This document shows, one piece after another, positions 54,095 through 62,016 of a stretch of DNA of 64,000 nt (the first letter of the stretch is position 1; each line of letters opens with the position of its first letter). Source of the stretch: Alistipes sp. (lineage in GTDB: Bacteria > Bacteroidota > Bacteroidia > Bacteroidales > Rikenellaceae); the NCBI GenBank assembly GCA_017646625.1, contig JAGCMF010000029.1:1-64000 (forward strand), given 5' to 3'. Both the position numbers and the translations under genes were made by a program. The notes beneath the pieces are model-generated. The model made no database searches and was not told where the DNA came from. It saw only the letters and a list, made by a program, of their open reading frames with translations.

Positions 54095-55375
54095 ATGAAA
54101 AACAAAAACACAGACTCAACATCGAATCTTTCACGCTTTGCACGCGACAAGCGTCAGCGTATAAACTCTTCGGAGCATGTTGAGCGCAGCCCCCGTCCTC
54201 GCCGTGAGGCCGATAACGAGGGTCAGAAAGAGTTCCGCCCACGTGTGGTAAAGACCGAGAAACGTACATCGTTTAACCCCCACTTCACAGCAGACAATCG
54301 TCTACGCCCAGAGTATGAGCAGCGCCCACGTCGCAATGACGATGGTGACCGCCCACAGCGTAGCAGTGTGCGTGGTGAACGTAGCAACTCGGAGAGAACA
54401 TTTAACCGTGGTGAACGTACAGAACGCAACTTCAACCGCAACGATCGTAACGACCGTCCAGCAGCAGATCGTAGCTTTGGTCGTGGTGAGCGCACAGAGG
54501 GCGCATCACGTGGTCGTAGCGTGGGTGGCTTCAAGGCAAAGGGTGGTGGCCGCACAACAGATACACGTGGCGGTTTTAAGTCAGGCGAGAAGCGTTCATT
54601 CGCACCAAAGCGTGACGACAAGCCACGTACATATCCAAAGTATAACCCCAACAAGCAGACTGGCGAGGTGCGTCTAAACCGTTTCATATCGCAGTCGGGT
54701 GTATGCTCACGTCGTGAGGCTGATGACTTCATCCTCGCAGGTGTGGTCACAGTGAACGGCCAGGTGGTAACAGAGCTCGGTACAAAGATTCTGCCTACTG
54801 ACGAGGTGCGCTTCAACGACGAACGTCTCCAGGGCGAGAAGCACGTATACATCGTTCTCAACAAACCAAAGGGTTATGTCACATCACTCGAGGATCCATA
54901 TGCCGATAAGACTGTCATGGACTTGGTGAAGGGCGCATGCACAGAACGTGTATACCCCGTAGGTCGTCTCGATAAGAACTCATTGGGTCTACTTCTCATA
55001 ACCAACGATGGTGACATTACACGTCAGCTAACACACCCATCAAACCGTAAGAAGAAGATATACCAGGTAACTCTCGATAAGCCTCTCACACGTGCCGACA
55101 TGGATGCGTTGACAGAGGGTATAACACTCGAGGATGGCGATATCTTTGCCGATGAGGTGGCATATGCTTCAGAGGATAAGAAGACTATAGGTGTGGAGAT
55201 TCACTCTGGCCGTAACCGTATCGTGCGTCGTATGTTTGAGCACCTCGGCTACACAGTCCAGAAACTTGACCGTGTATACTATGCAGGTCTAACAAAGAAG
55301 AACCTTAAGCGTGGTGCATGGCGATTCCTTACTCGCGACGAGGTTATGCGTCTTAAGACCGGCCAGTACGAGTAG
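54095..55375 (+). CDS. rluB: RluB/RsuA-family pseudouridine synthase with long basic N-terminal tail
   Basis: 426 residues. Residues 1-190 are low-complexity and rich in Arg, Asn, Asp and Gly, with repeats of RGER/RNFNRNDR type. An S4 RNA-binding domain (VRLNRFISQSGVCSRREADDFI) follows at about 193-240, then the synthase domain with catalytic Asp in YPVGRLDKNSLGLLLITNDGD and the C-terminal HSGRNRIVRRMFEHLGY. It should modify 23S rRNA. The disordered tail is normal in Bacteroidota homologues and probably binds RNA. Strong codon bias. Confidence 0.92.
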   Translation: MKNKNTDSTSNLSRFARDKRQRINSSEHVERSPRPRREADNEGQKEFRPRVVKTEKRTSFNPHFTADNRLRPEYEQRPRRNDDGDRPQRSSVRGERSNSERTFNRGERTERNFNRNDRNDRPAADRSFGRGERTEGASRGRSVGGFKAKGGGRTTDTRGGFKSGEKRSFAPKRDDKPRTYPKYNPNKQTGEVRLNRFISQSGVCSRREADDFILAGVVTVNGQVVTELGTKILPTDEVRFNDERLQGEKHVYIVLNKPKGYVTSLEDPYADKTVMDLVKGACTERVYPVGRLDKNSLGLLLITNDGDITRQLTHPSNRKKKIYQVTLDKPLTRADMDALTEGITLEDGDIFADEVAYASEDKKTIGVEIHSGRNRIVRRMFEHLGYTVQKLDRVYYAGLTKKNLKRGAWRFLTRDEVMRLKTGQYE

Positions 55376-55391
55376 TACAATTATAACAGAA

Positions 55392-55556
55392 TGGGGCTGA
55401 CTAAAAAATAACATAGTCAGCCCTTCATATGTTAGGAGAGAGAATAAAAAGATGTAGTTTTAGGCTTGCGAAGCCCGAAAAAGCGGAGTTTACTGTGCGT
55501 AAATGAGCATTTTTAGGGCAAGCGTAACGACAAAATAGACTTCTTATTCACTCTCA
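55392..55556. repeat. Intergenic palindromic repeat, copy 2
   Basis: Inverted copy of 23285-23447, differing at scattered positions. It starts with a hairpin (GGGCTGACTA at 55394-55403 pairing perfectly with 55412-55421), continues with the reverse of the core, including GGCTTGCGAAGCC (55463-55475), and ends with the inverted-repeat end TTATTCACTCTC (55545-55556). It lies between the convergent rluB and acetyltransferase genes. Confidence 0.85.
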
Positions 55557-55562
55557 TTTTCA

Positions 55563-56183
55563 CTATCTGATGGAGCATATCTCTCCTTGCAGGATAGATA
55601 GGAATTGTGCAGCATGGCCACCATCCATCTGTACATGGTGAAACTGGAACGATATGGGTAGGGTAGTCCTAAACCACTTTTTGCGATACTTGCCCCACAT
55701 GACCATAGGGTTACAGAACTTATCTGTATATTGGTTTACGATACAGTCTAACTCTGTATGAATCACGGCAGATGTGCCAACAATCATACAATCTTCCAAG
55801 AAACTACTTCTACACTCCTCGGCACATCTTGCCGTAAGAGTGTTATAGCTTGCCATGAACTCATCAATGCTATGCGTGAATGGTACGTCGCATGAGTTGA
55901 TGCCGCCATTACGATTCTCGACAATGACATTGACGGCTATTCTATCATACCTATATAGCTTGCCCTGCTCCGGAAGTGTATAGAATACCTCCATCTGGGT
56001 TGCAGCCTTGGCTACACACCAACATAGTAGCGCATTAAACTTCATGCCCTTGCGCCTTGCCGCCCTCACAATGCGGCTAACATCAAAGCTCTTTGTTAGG
56101 GTGACCATGGGCATGGGTGACGACATCCAAAGATCGTATGCGTCACCACGCGATGACTCTTGCGGGTTAATCTCTATCTTCAT
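55563..56183 (-). CDS. CAT-like acyltransferase
   Basis: 206 residues of the chloramphenicol acetyltransferase fold, with the catalytic motif QFHHVQMDGGHAAQFL (HHxxxDG) near the C-terminus and FNALLCWCVAKA (helix 2) near the N-terminus. Bona fide CatA enzymes are similar in length (about 213-220), but chromosomal Bacteroidales homologues often have no known resistance role, so I do not claim chloramphenicol resistance. Eighty bases downstream of the yjdM gene. Confidence 0.85.
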   Translation of the reverse strand: MKIEINPQESSRGDAYDLWMSSPMPMVTLTKSFDVSRIVRAARRKGMKFNALLCWCVAKAATQMEVFYTLPEQGKLYRYDRIAVNVIVENRNGGINSCDVPFTHSIDEFMASYNTLTARCAEECRSSFLEDCMIVGTSAVIHTELDCIVNQYTDKFCNPMVMWGKYRKKWFRTTLPISFQFHHVQMDGGHAAQFLSILQGEICSIR

Positions 56184-56204
56184 AATTTACTCTATACATA
56201 GTTA

Positions 56205-56237
56205 AGAAAACAACTCGTGAGGAGTACCCACGAGTCG
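56205..56237 (-). terminator. Terminator after the YjdM/PhnA gene
   Basis: A 7-bp core stem (56213-56219 with 56229-56235) is followed on the minus strand by a T-rich tail. Its sequence (AACTCGTGAG) recurs in the terminator at 59681-59714. Confidence 0.75.
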
Positions 56238-56262
56238 CACTTACTTAATTATCTGGCAGCTA

Positions 56263-56592
56263 TTACTTCTTCAAGAAACATGTCTTGAGCACTATGCTGC
56301 TGCCATCAATCTTGCAATCTACCTCCTCGGGGTTCTCTGTGAGGCGGATACTCTTAACCTTTGTGCCACGCTTGATGACCATAGAGGAGCCTTTAACCTT
56401 CAAGTCTTTGATAACGGTGACTGAATCGCCATCCAGCAACTCGGCACCATTGCTATCCTTGGGCACATCTGCGCCGACTGCTGCAGATGCATTATCCTCA
56501 AACTCGTGTGCACACTCTGGGCAAACATAGAGTGAGCCATCGAAATATACATTTTCACCACCACACACTGGGCAAGTAGAGATCTCATTCAT
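56263..56592 (-). CDS. YjdM/PhnA-family zinc-ribbon protein
   Basis: 109 residues. An N-terminal zinc ribbon (C7-x2-C10 ... C24-x2-C27) and a C-terminal SH3-like barrel with the family signature LDGDSVTVIKDLKVKGSSMVIKRGTKVKSIRL. The name PhnA comes from old phosphonate gene clusters, but a phosphonate role is not supported here; no phn gene is near. A TATCTTTG at 56639-56646 (minus) may be its -7 element. Confidence 0.93.
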   Translation of the reverse strand: MNEISTCPVCGGENVYFDGSLYVCPECAHEFEDNASAAVGADVPKDSNGAELLDGDSVTVIKDLKVKGSSMVIKRGTKVKSIRLTENPEEVDCKIDGSSIVLKTCFLKK

Positions 56593-56746
56593 ATATCTTC
56601 ATTTTTATTGTTAGTCTTACACTACATAAATCTGCTTGCAAAGATAGTATTTTTTTACGATATGGTTATGGGTTATAGTATTATTATGATTGAGTGTGCG
56701 TCTATAGATATTTTTACGTTGATGTGTAGTTTTATCATGCAATATT

Positions 56747-56776
56747 TTGAGATTTCTATTTTATCTGTTAACTTTG
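56747..56776 (+). promoter_or_regulatory. Promoter of the patatin gene
   Basis: TTG (56747-56749), 19 bases and TAACTTTG (56769-56776) fit the Bacteroidota consensus exactly. Leader of about 35 bases. Confidence 0.78.
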
Positions 56777-56817
56777 AACTTTAGGAGATATTTGTCAACT
56801 TAAATGTAGGCCTATTT

Positions 56818-59199
56818 ATGCGCAGAATAGATAAAATTATATGCATTGCATTGCTGCTATTGGTTTCATTTCCAGTCTTCTCTCAAGATACTACAGCCGA
56901 TGCCAATCGCCCAAAGGTGGGACTTGTCCTATCGGGTGGTGGAGCCAAGGGTGCCGCACATATCGGTGTATTAAAGTATATCGAAGAGGCTGGAATACCT
57001 ATCGATTACATTGCCGGCACGAGCATGGGCTCTATCGTTGGTGGTATGTATGCGCTGGGATATTCGGCCGATGAGATTCTCGAGATTATCAGCAGCGTAG
57101 ATTGGGATCGCCTAATAAGCAATACGGTTGATAGACAAAAAATATCGTTTGCGAGAAAGGTCGAGCAAGGAACGCAACTCATAACTGTGCCATTCTCATT
57201 AAAAACACGAAAGGAGGATCTGCAGTCAATATCTTTTAGGAACTCACTACCCAGTGGTCTTGTGTCGGGTGATAACCTTATCAACCTTTTCAACTCTCTA
57301 TCTGTGGGCTACTCCGATTCGCTGTCATTTAGCGAGTTGCCAATTCCATTTGTGTGTATCGCCACCAATATGTTGAGTGGCGAGGCAGATGTCTTGGATA
57401 GGGGTGATTTCACTAGATCTCTTCGTGCATCAATGGCAATTCCTATTCTCTTCGACCCTATCAAAATGAGAAATACTCTATATGTAGATGGTGGCTTGAC
57501 GTCTAACTTCCCGGCAGAGCAGTGTAGAGCCATGGGCGCTGATTATATCATCGGTGTAAGTATGTCGCCTGGATTGGAGGATAACACCGACAACCTATCA
57601 TCACTACTTCCTCAAGTAAAGCAGCTCAAGGAGATTATCACAGATAAAGATTTTGATCACTATCACGAGCAATGCGATATATTTATAAGCCCTGACCTAA
57701 AGGGCGTTGGCATGTTGAGCTTTGATGCCGAGAGTGTCGCACGAGTGACACAGAGTGGCTATGAGGCTGCCGCTGCTATGATGGCCGACTTTGAGGCACT
57801 CAAGGAGTTGATATTTTCCCAGACAGATGTTGATACTATGGAGTCGGCACCCGCATATAAGAAGGCTATCAACATCATTGAAAATAGGGTAATGGTGTCT
57901 AAAATTGAACTTGTGGGTGTTAATGAGCAGATTGAACGATGGATGCGACGTGCGTGCACTGTACGCGTGGGCGATTACGTATGCAAAGATGATATCGATG
58001 AGTCTGTGTCAATATATTATGGCACAGGAAGCTACGAGAGTATCACCTATACACTTCATGAAGATAGTTCAACCCCTGGTGGCTACATCCTCCGATTCAA
58101 GTTCGAGGATATGCCCCCTCACGACTTTGGATTGGGATTCAGGTTCGACTCACAGGACATGCTATCTGTACTCCTGCATTTAGGAATCAACAGCAATCGC
58201 ATGAGTGGATTTAAGGCTAAACTGGATTCAAAGTTAGGTGGCAATCAGTGGCTTAAGCTAAATCTGTCGTATGGACATATGCTCTACCCTCGAGTCAATA
58301 TTGCATACAATTTTAGAAATTCAGAACTCGATGTCTACGATATGGATAAGCTCGATATGAATCAGAAGTTCCTACAACATCAGTTTAGGGTATATCTCTC
58401 TGAAAACTATTCGAGAACATTTAGTATAGGTGTAGGTGTCGAGGCCGAGGTGCTAACACCAAGAAAGGTCCTATATTTGATGCATGAATCTGTTGATGCT
58501 GATTATAACTCGGTGAATACCCTTGGAACATTTGCCTACCTATGCTATGACAATCTTAACAAGAATAGATTCCCAACACGAGGATTAAAGGGTAGGGTTG
58601 ACTTTACATGGAAAGATTGTACTTTTAACGATTGGGAGATCCAGAAGTTACATTTCGGCTCTGTGGTATTTGGTCTCGAGGGCTATGTACCCATTATCGA
58701 AGATAGGTTTGTTATAATACCACAGTTGTATGGAAGCTTCCTCTTTGGAAAAGGTGCTGTCAGCGGTACAACAGACGGTTGGAATCCTATATTCCAGGGC
58801 CCTGTGCCAATGTACCCATATATGAACAATATGATTGGAGGCGCTGAAAAGGGTAGACATATCGACCATCAGTTACCTTTCATCGGATTAAATAAGACCT
58901 CATTCACGTTTAATAACCTGGCGATACTTCGTGCCGATTTGCGTGTGCGCGTACATAAAAATCACTACCTGACAGCCATGGTCAATTATGCACGTTCGGG
59001 TATTGATATAAGAAACTTCTTCAATGAGCAGGAACCTCTGCTCTGGAGTTCACTCTATGATTATAACGCATCAAATTGGTGGGGCGCAGGAATACGATAC
59101 TCATTAGATACCAAGGTTGGACCTCTCAACTTTGATATCAGCTCATCAAACATCTCTAAAAATATAAATCTCTATTTTAGCTTTGGTTATTACTTCTAA
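56818..59199 (+). CDS. Patatin-like phospholipase fused to an outer-membrane barrel
   Basis: 793 residues. Signal peptide (to about residue 23), patatin domain (about 32-320) with oxyanion loop GGGAKG, nucleophile S69 in GTSMG and D224 in DGG, a POTRA-like region (about 350-440, KIELVGVNEQIERW) and a C-terminal barrel (about 450-793) with alternating strands and a terminal aromatic (SFGYYF). This is the architecture of type Vd (PlpD/RssA-related) proteins. The lipase should be periplasmic or surface exposed. It is the last gene of the normal chromosome before the proposed island. Confidence 0.92.
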   Translation: MRRIDKIICIALLLLVSFPVFSQDTTADANRPKVGLVLSGGGAKGAAHIGVLKYIEEAGIPIDYIAGTSMGSIVGGMYALGYSADEILEIISSVDWDRLISNTVDRQKISFARKVEQGTQLITVPFSLKTRKEDLQSISFRNSLPSGLVSGDNLINLFNSLSVGYSDSLSFSELPIPFVCIATNMLSGEADVLDRGDFTRSLRASMAIPILFDPIKMRNTLYVDGGLTSNFPAEQCRAMGADYIIGVSMSPGLEDNTDNLSSLLPQVKQLKEIITDKDFDHYHEQCDIFISPDLKGVGMLSFDAESVARVTQSGYEAAAAMMADFEALKELIFSQTDVDTMESAPAYKKAINIIENRVMVSKIELVGVNEQIERWMRRACTVRVGDYVCKDDIDESVSIYYGTGSYESITYTLHEDSSTPGGYILRFKFEDMPPHDFGLGFRFDSQDMLSVLLHLGINSNRMSGFKAKLDSKLGGNQWLKLNLSYGHMLYPRVNIAYNFRNSELDVYDMDKLDMNQKFLQHQFRVYLSENYSRTFSIGVGVEAEVLTPRKVLYLMHESVDADYNSVNTLGTFAYLCYDNLNKNRFPTRGLKGRVDFTWKDCTFNDWEIQKLHFGSVVFGLEGYVPIIEDRFVIIPQLYGSFLFGKGAVSGTTDGWNPIFQGPVPMYPYMNNMIGGAEKGRHIDHQLPFIGLNKTSFTFNNLAILRADLRVRVHKNHYLTAMVNYARSGIDIRNFFNEQEPLLWSSLYDYNASNWWGAGIRYSLDTKVGPLNFDISSSNISKNINLYFSFGYYF

Positions 59200-59226
59200 C
59201 CAAACCATTGCAAGTGTGAGTAATAA

Positions 59227-59264
59227 GTAATGATGCAAAAAAAAGCCACTGTTTGCATCATTAC
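59227..59264. terminator. 13-bp hairpin downstream of the patatin gene
   Basis: Perfect stem (59227-59239 with 59252-59264) with a loop containing a run of A. It lies 28 bases after the patatin stop and 27 bases beyond the FCIGK-stop scar on the minus strand. It could have served both patatin and a former convergent mnmE gene. Confidence 0.6.
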
Positions 59265-59290
59265 CTCTTCATATAACTCCTTATATTTAG

Positions 59291-59308
59291 TTACTTGCCG
59301 ATGCAGAA
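59291..59308 (-). other. mnmE 3'-end scar: proposed attachment site (attR-like)
   Basis: The minus strand reads TTCTGCATCGGCAAGTAA, encoding F-C-I-G-K-stop. That is the near-invariant C-terminus of MnmE (TrmE), whose last cysteine is catalytic. Upstream of it on the minus strand there is no mnmE sequence; the preceding codons (G-F-T) and the following bases to the right are unrelated. SGI1-type elements are known to integrate precisely at this position of mnmE. The scar therefore marks the distal junction: chromosome to the left (patatin), inserted DNA to the right. Confidence 0.65.
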
Positions 59309-59680
59309 AGTAAACCCCTCTGATAATCAGATAGCTACAGACTTATGGGTAAAATAAGGGAATCAATTGAGCCTTGCAATTGTGACTAATGGCGACTTCT
59401 TGCTTTTGCCACTCGGTGCCCTAATTCTGATACAAAGATAGTAATTTTTCATAGAAAATACGAGTTAAATTATGGATAAATAATAACATAGCCCCAAGGA
59501 CCATATCACCTGCGTTAGACATGGCTTTTGGAGGTTGTGAATGTCCACTTTCTATTGTAGAATGTTAAGTTGTATACAGATTGAATACAACTGATTTTGG
59601 GAAAATGCAGTTGACTACAATTTGTAGTCAACTTAATAAGATCAATAGTTGGTTAGTGTGGCAAACCACTTTGAAGGGGA
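59309..59680. other. Gene-free island end with dyads
   Basis: No credible gene in this stretch, AT-rich. Two related dyads stand at 59568-59592 (AGTTGTAT, 9-base spacer, inverse) and 59610-59632 (GTTGACTACA, 3-base spacer, inverse), with half-sites similar to each other. A TATCTTTG on the minus strand at 59433-59440 could start a short leftward transcript. A palindrome CTGATTATCAG lies at 59319-59329, close to the scar. Repeated sites near an attachment site suit integrase or excisionase binding, but this is unproven. Confidence 0.45.
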
Positions 59681-59714
59681 TAAAAAACAACTCGTGAGTG
59701 AATCTCACGAGTTG
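59681..59714 (-). terminator. Terminator of the helicase-PIN gene
   Basis: A perfect 11-bp stem (59688-59698 with 59704-59714) is followed on the minus strand by a run of T. It lies 84 bases after the stop codon. Confidence 0.85.
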
Positions 59715-59797
59715 ATGACTGTAAGAGTAGTTATTTCAAAGTGCCGAAATAGCTCTTTAAAATTTTTGTTATTCTACCTGCTCATAATAGTGGCAGT

Positions 59798-62014
59798 TTA
59801 CTTTCTCAAGAAATCAGATAATGATATAGTTGTTAATCCCAATCCAACTGCTCTTGCTTGGAGCATATTGTCAGAAGTCAACAGTATTGGGTGCTCAGAT
59901 TTAAACTTTAACGCAACTGATAGAATCTTGCAGTCGGGATTATGCTTGTCAAATCCCTCTGGTAGCAGAGCTACATCCGCATCTTCCATTCTTGAGAAAT
60001 GCTTTGTAAAAGCAATGCTGATATTTTTAGCAGCATCATTTAATTTCTTTTTATCCACATCAGCTTTAAGTTTTAGTTTGTCCAACTCCTCCAGAACCAT
60101 TGAAGGGATAATGATTTTGTAGTGGCTTCCAATTTTAGAGATTATATCTGGACAATTAACGAAAACATTCGTATCAATGATATATATATTATCCTTGCCT
60201 TCAACTATTTCTTTTCTCTTTTTCTCAAACTTTGATAGGTCGATTTTCCCTGTAATTGTAACACCTATATTACCTGCCGTGATTTTTTGTGGTTCAAAAG
60301 CAACAAACTCTTTTTCATTAGATTTTAGTAGGTACTTTCGCACTTCTTCTGTCATATTTTGGCGAAGAAGTAAATTATCAGAAACAATGACAGTACTATA
60401 TTTGGCACGAGATGTTGCTACATTAAATAATTCGTTTTCCAATGAATATCTTAAAGATGCATTTGGTACAAGAAAAATACAGAAATCCACAGTCAGACCT
60501 TGCACTCTATCAACTGTTTCAATTCGTACATTATCTGGGATCTCCTTTGTTAATGTCCAATTCAAAATAAAGTACTTTTGAAGCTGCCTAACAGTATCCC
60601 TAAATTTAGACAAAACAGCGATCTCTGCCTTAGGAGATTCCTTTAACAGATTATTCACAAGTTTAAAGATGTATTCAAATGCATTACTAGGAGCTTTGTT
60701 CCCTATTTCTAGATCTAATCCAACATAAACAGGACCTCCACCAGGATGAAGTTGTTCTATTTTAGATGGAATAACCTGCTCTTCAGATACAGATTTGAGA
60801 TTGTTATCGTAAAACACTCCCGTACACTCCGCACCTCGTTTTGTAAGTCGGAATGTGTCACTTAGCATATAGGATTCAAATGTAAAGTTTTGGCAGATTG
60901 TGTCAAATCCTCTAACAATAGATGCCCAATTATATTTATTTATGACATCTTCATTTGTTATTACAATAGGCGACAACTGGTTCTGGTCTCCGATCCAAAT
61001 GATTTTCTTGCCCAACTTTTTTGAAGCAGCTATCATTGGCAATAGTGCTTGACTCGCCTCATCCATTATAACATAATCAAATGGCTTTTCATCCATTTCA
61101 TCTACCCAACCGCTTGAAATATAAAATGTCGCTAGCGATAGCCTGCCAGAAGAAGCATTGCAAGCATTTTCAGTAATACCCTGCAACTTTGGCAATTCAC
61201 GACTTTCATCAACAGTCAAACTCGTTTTTGACACCAAACCCTGTTGAAGGAATGTCTGAATATCCTCTTTTTTCGCTAGCTCTATTAAAGCTTGATTTGT
61301 CAATGCCGTCACTAGTACGCTTTTGTTGTTAGACAACAACTTTGCAATTAATTGAGCCATTCTATATGTCTTGCCTGTTCCAGGAGGACCTTGAATGACC
61401 ACACAATCATTCTGCTGCATTTGTGAAAGCAGAAGCGATGTAAAGTCTGTTTTTGCTTCTATTTTTTGAGGATTCCAATTACTGTCACTTTCATCGTAAT
61501 CTAGAATATTGCTTATATCATCACAGTTCGAATTTCTAACAACTGATATAAGATTCTGCAGATACTTTAATGGTGGATCTTGAGGTCCAAATGCAATTAT
61601 AGGGCTCTCATTTTCGAGCACTAATGCAAATTCAGTCGTTAAATTTTTGATGCCTATGAGACAAAAATCCTCATCTGATTTTTGTAGCCATACACATAAT
61701 GCGTCCGAATATGTTCGCTGATATTTTTGTCTTAGATCTGCCCACGAATTAGCACCCCAATTTTTAAAGCTACCCATTTCTCCAATAAGGTAAGATGCCG
61801 TCCAGAAAGAATTCTTTCTTGGCATATTATCAGAATTACGAACTTTAAAAATTGCCATTCCGTTAGGCTGTAATTTTACAAAACGGCCAACAAACACCTC
61901 TCCTCGTTCTTTTAGAATTAGTGCCTTTGTACTAACAACTTGCTCGTATTCCTTAATCTGGGTTTCCAACTCAGTATTAAGAAATTTCTCGTAATCTTGT
62001 CTTGAATACTTCAT
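59798..62014 (-). CDS. Upf1-like SF1 helicase fused to a C-terminal PIN nuclease domain
   Basis: 738 residues. Residues 1-190 are unassigned. The SF1B (Upf1/DNA2, COG1112-like) helicase spans about 190-595: Walker A G209-PPGTGKT216, Walker B DEAS (318-321), motif III GDQNQLSP (342-349), motif V VDRVQGLTVD and motif VI VATSRAKY. From about 607 a PIN domain follows with acidic residues D614 (IIDTNVF), E642/E643 (VLEELDKLK), D694 (NPDCKIL) and D715 (LTSDNML), a full catalytic set. A single-strand RNA or DNA translocase coupled to an RNase is the simplest reading. It starts two bases after the stop of the large upstream gene, so they act together. AT-rich codons (AAA, TTT, ATT) contrast with core genes. 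Confidence 0.85.
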   Translation of the reverse strand: MKYSRQDYEKFLNTELETQIKEYEQVVSTKALILKERGEVFVGRFVKLQPNGMAIFKVRNSDNMPRKNSFWTASYLIGEMGSFKNWGANSWADLRQKYQRTYSDALCVWLQKSDEDFCLIGIKNLTTEFALVLENESPIIAFGPQDPPLKYLQNLISVVRNSNCDDISNILDYDESDSNWNPQKIEAKTDFTSLLLSQMQQNDCVVIQGPPGTGKTYRMAQLIAKLLSNNKSVLVTALTNQALIELAKKEDIQTFLQQGLVSKTSLTVDESRELPKLQGITENACNASSGRLSLATFYISSGWVDEMDEKPFDYVIMDEASQALLPMIAASKKLGKKIIWIGDQNQLSPIVITNEDVINKYNWASIVRGFDTICQNFTFESYMLSDTFRLTKRGAECTGVFYDNNLKSVSEEQVIPSKIEQLHPGGGPVYVGLDLEIGNKAPSNAFEYIFKLVNNLLKESPKAEIAVLSKFRDTVRQLQKYFILNWTLTKEIPDNVRIETVDRVQGLTVDFCIFLVPNASLRYSLENELFNVATSRAKYSTVIVSDNLLLRQNMTEEVRKYLLKSNEKEFVAFEPQKITAGNIGVTITGKIDLSKFEKKRKEIVEGKDNIYIIDTNVFVNCPDIISKIGSHYKIIIPSMVLEELDKLKLKADVDKKKLNDAAKNISIAFTKHFSRMEDADVALLPEGFDKHNPDCKILSVALKFKSEHPILLTSDNMLQARAVGLGLTTISLSDFLRK

Positions 62015-62016
62015 AA

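Noticed and set aside
55563..56183. Chloramphenicol resistance gene
   Set aside because: The catalytic motif is present, but chromosomal relatives are common and no mobile context or known resistance type can be shown from the sequence.
56263..56592. Phosphonate utilisation gene
   Set aside because: The PhnA name is historical; no phosphonate lyase or transport gene is nearby.
56205..59714. Shared terminator sequence (AACTCGTGAG) as att sites of an element between 56.2 and 59.7 kb
   Set aside because: The shared stretch is a short terminator stem, does not extend into flanks, and would enclose the normal-looking patatin gene; the mnmE scar explains the boundary better.
59649..60122. 157-codon plus-strand frame opposite the PIN domain
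   Set aside because: It overlaps the terminator hairpin and the PIN coding region in antisense, and its product is low-complexity Ser/Leu.
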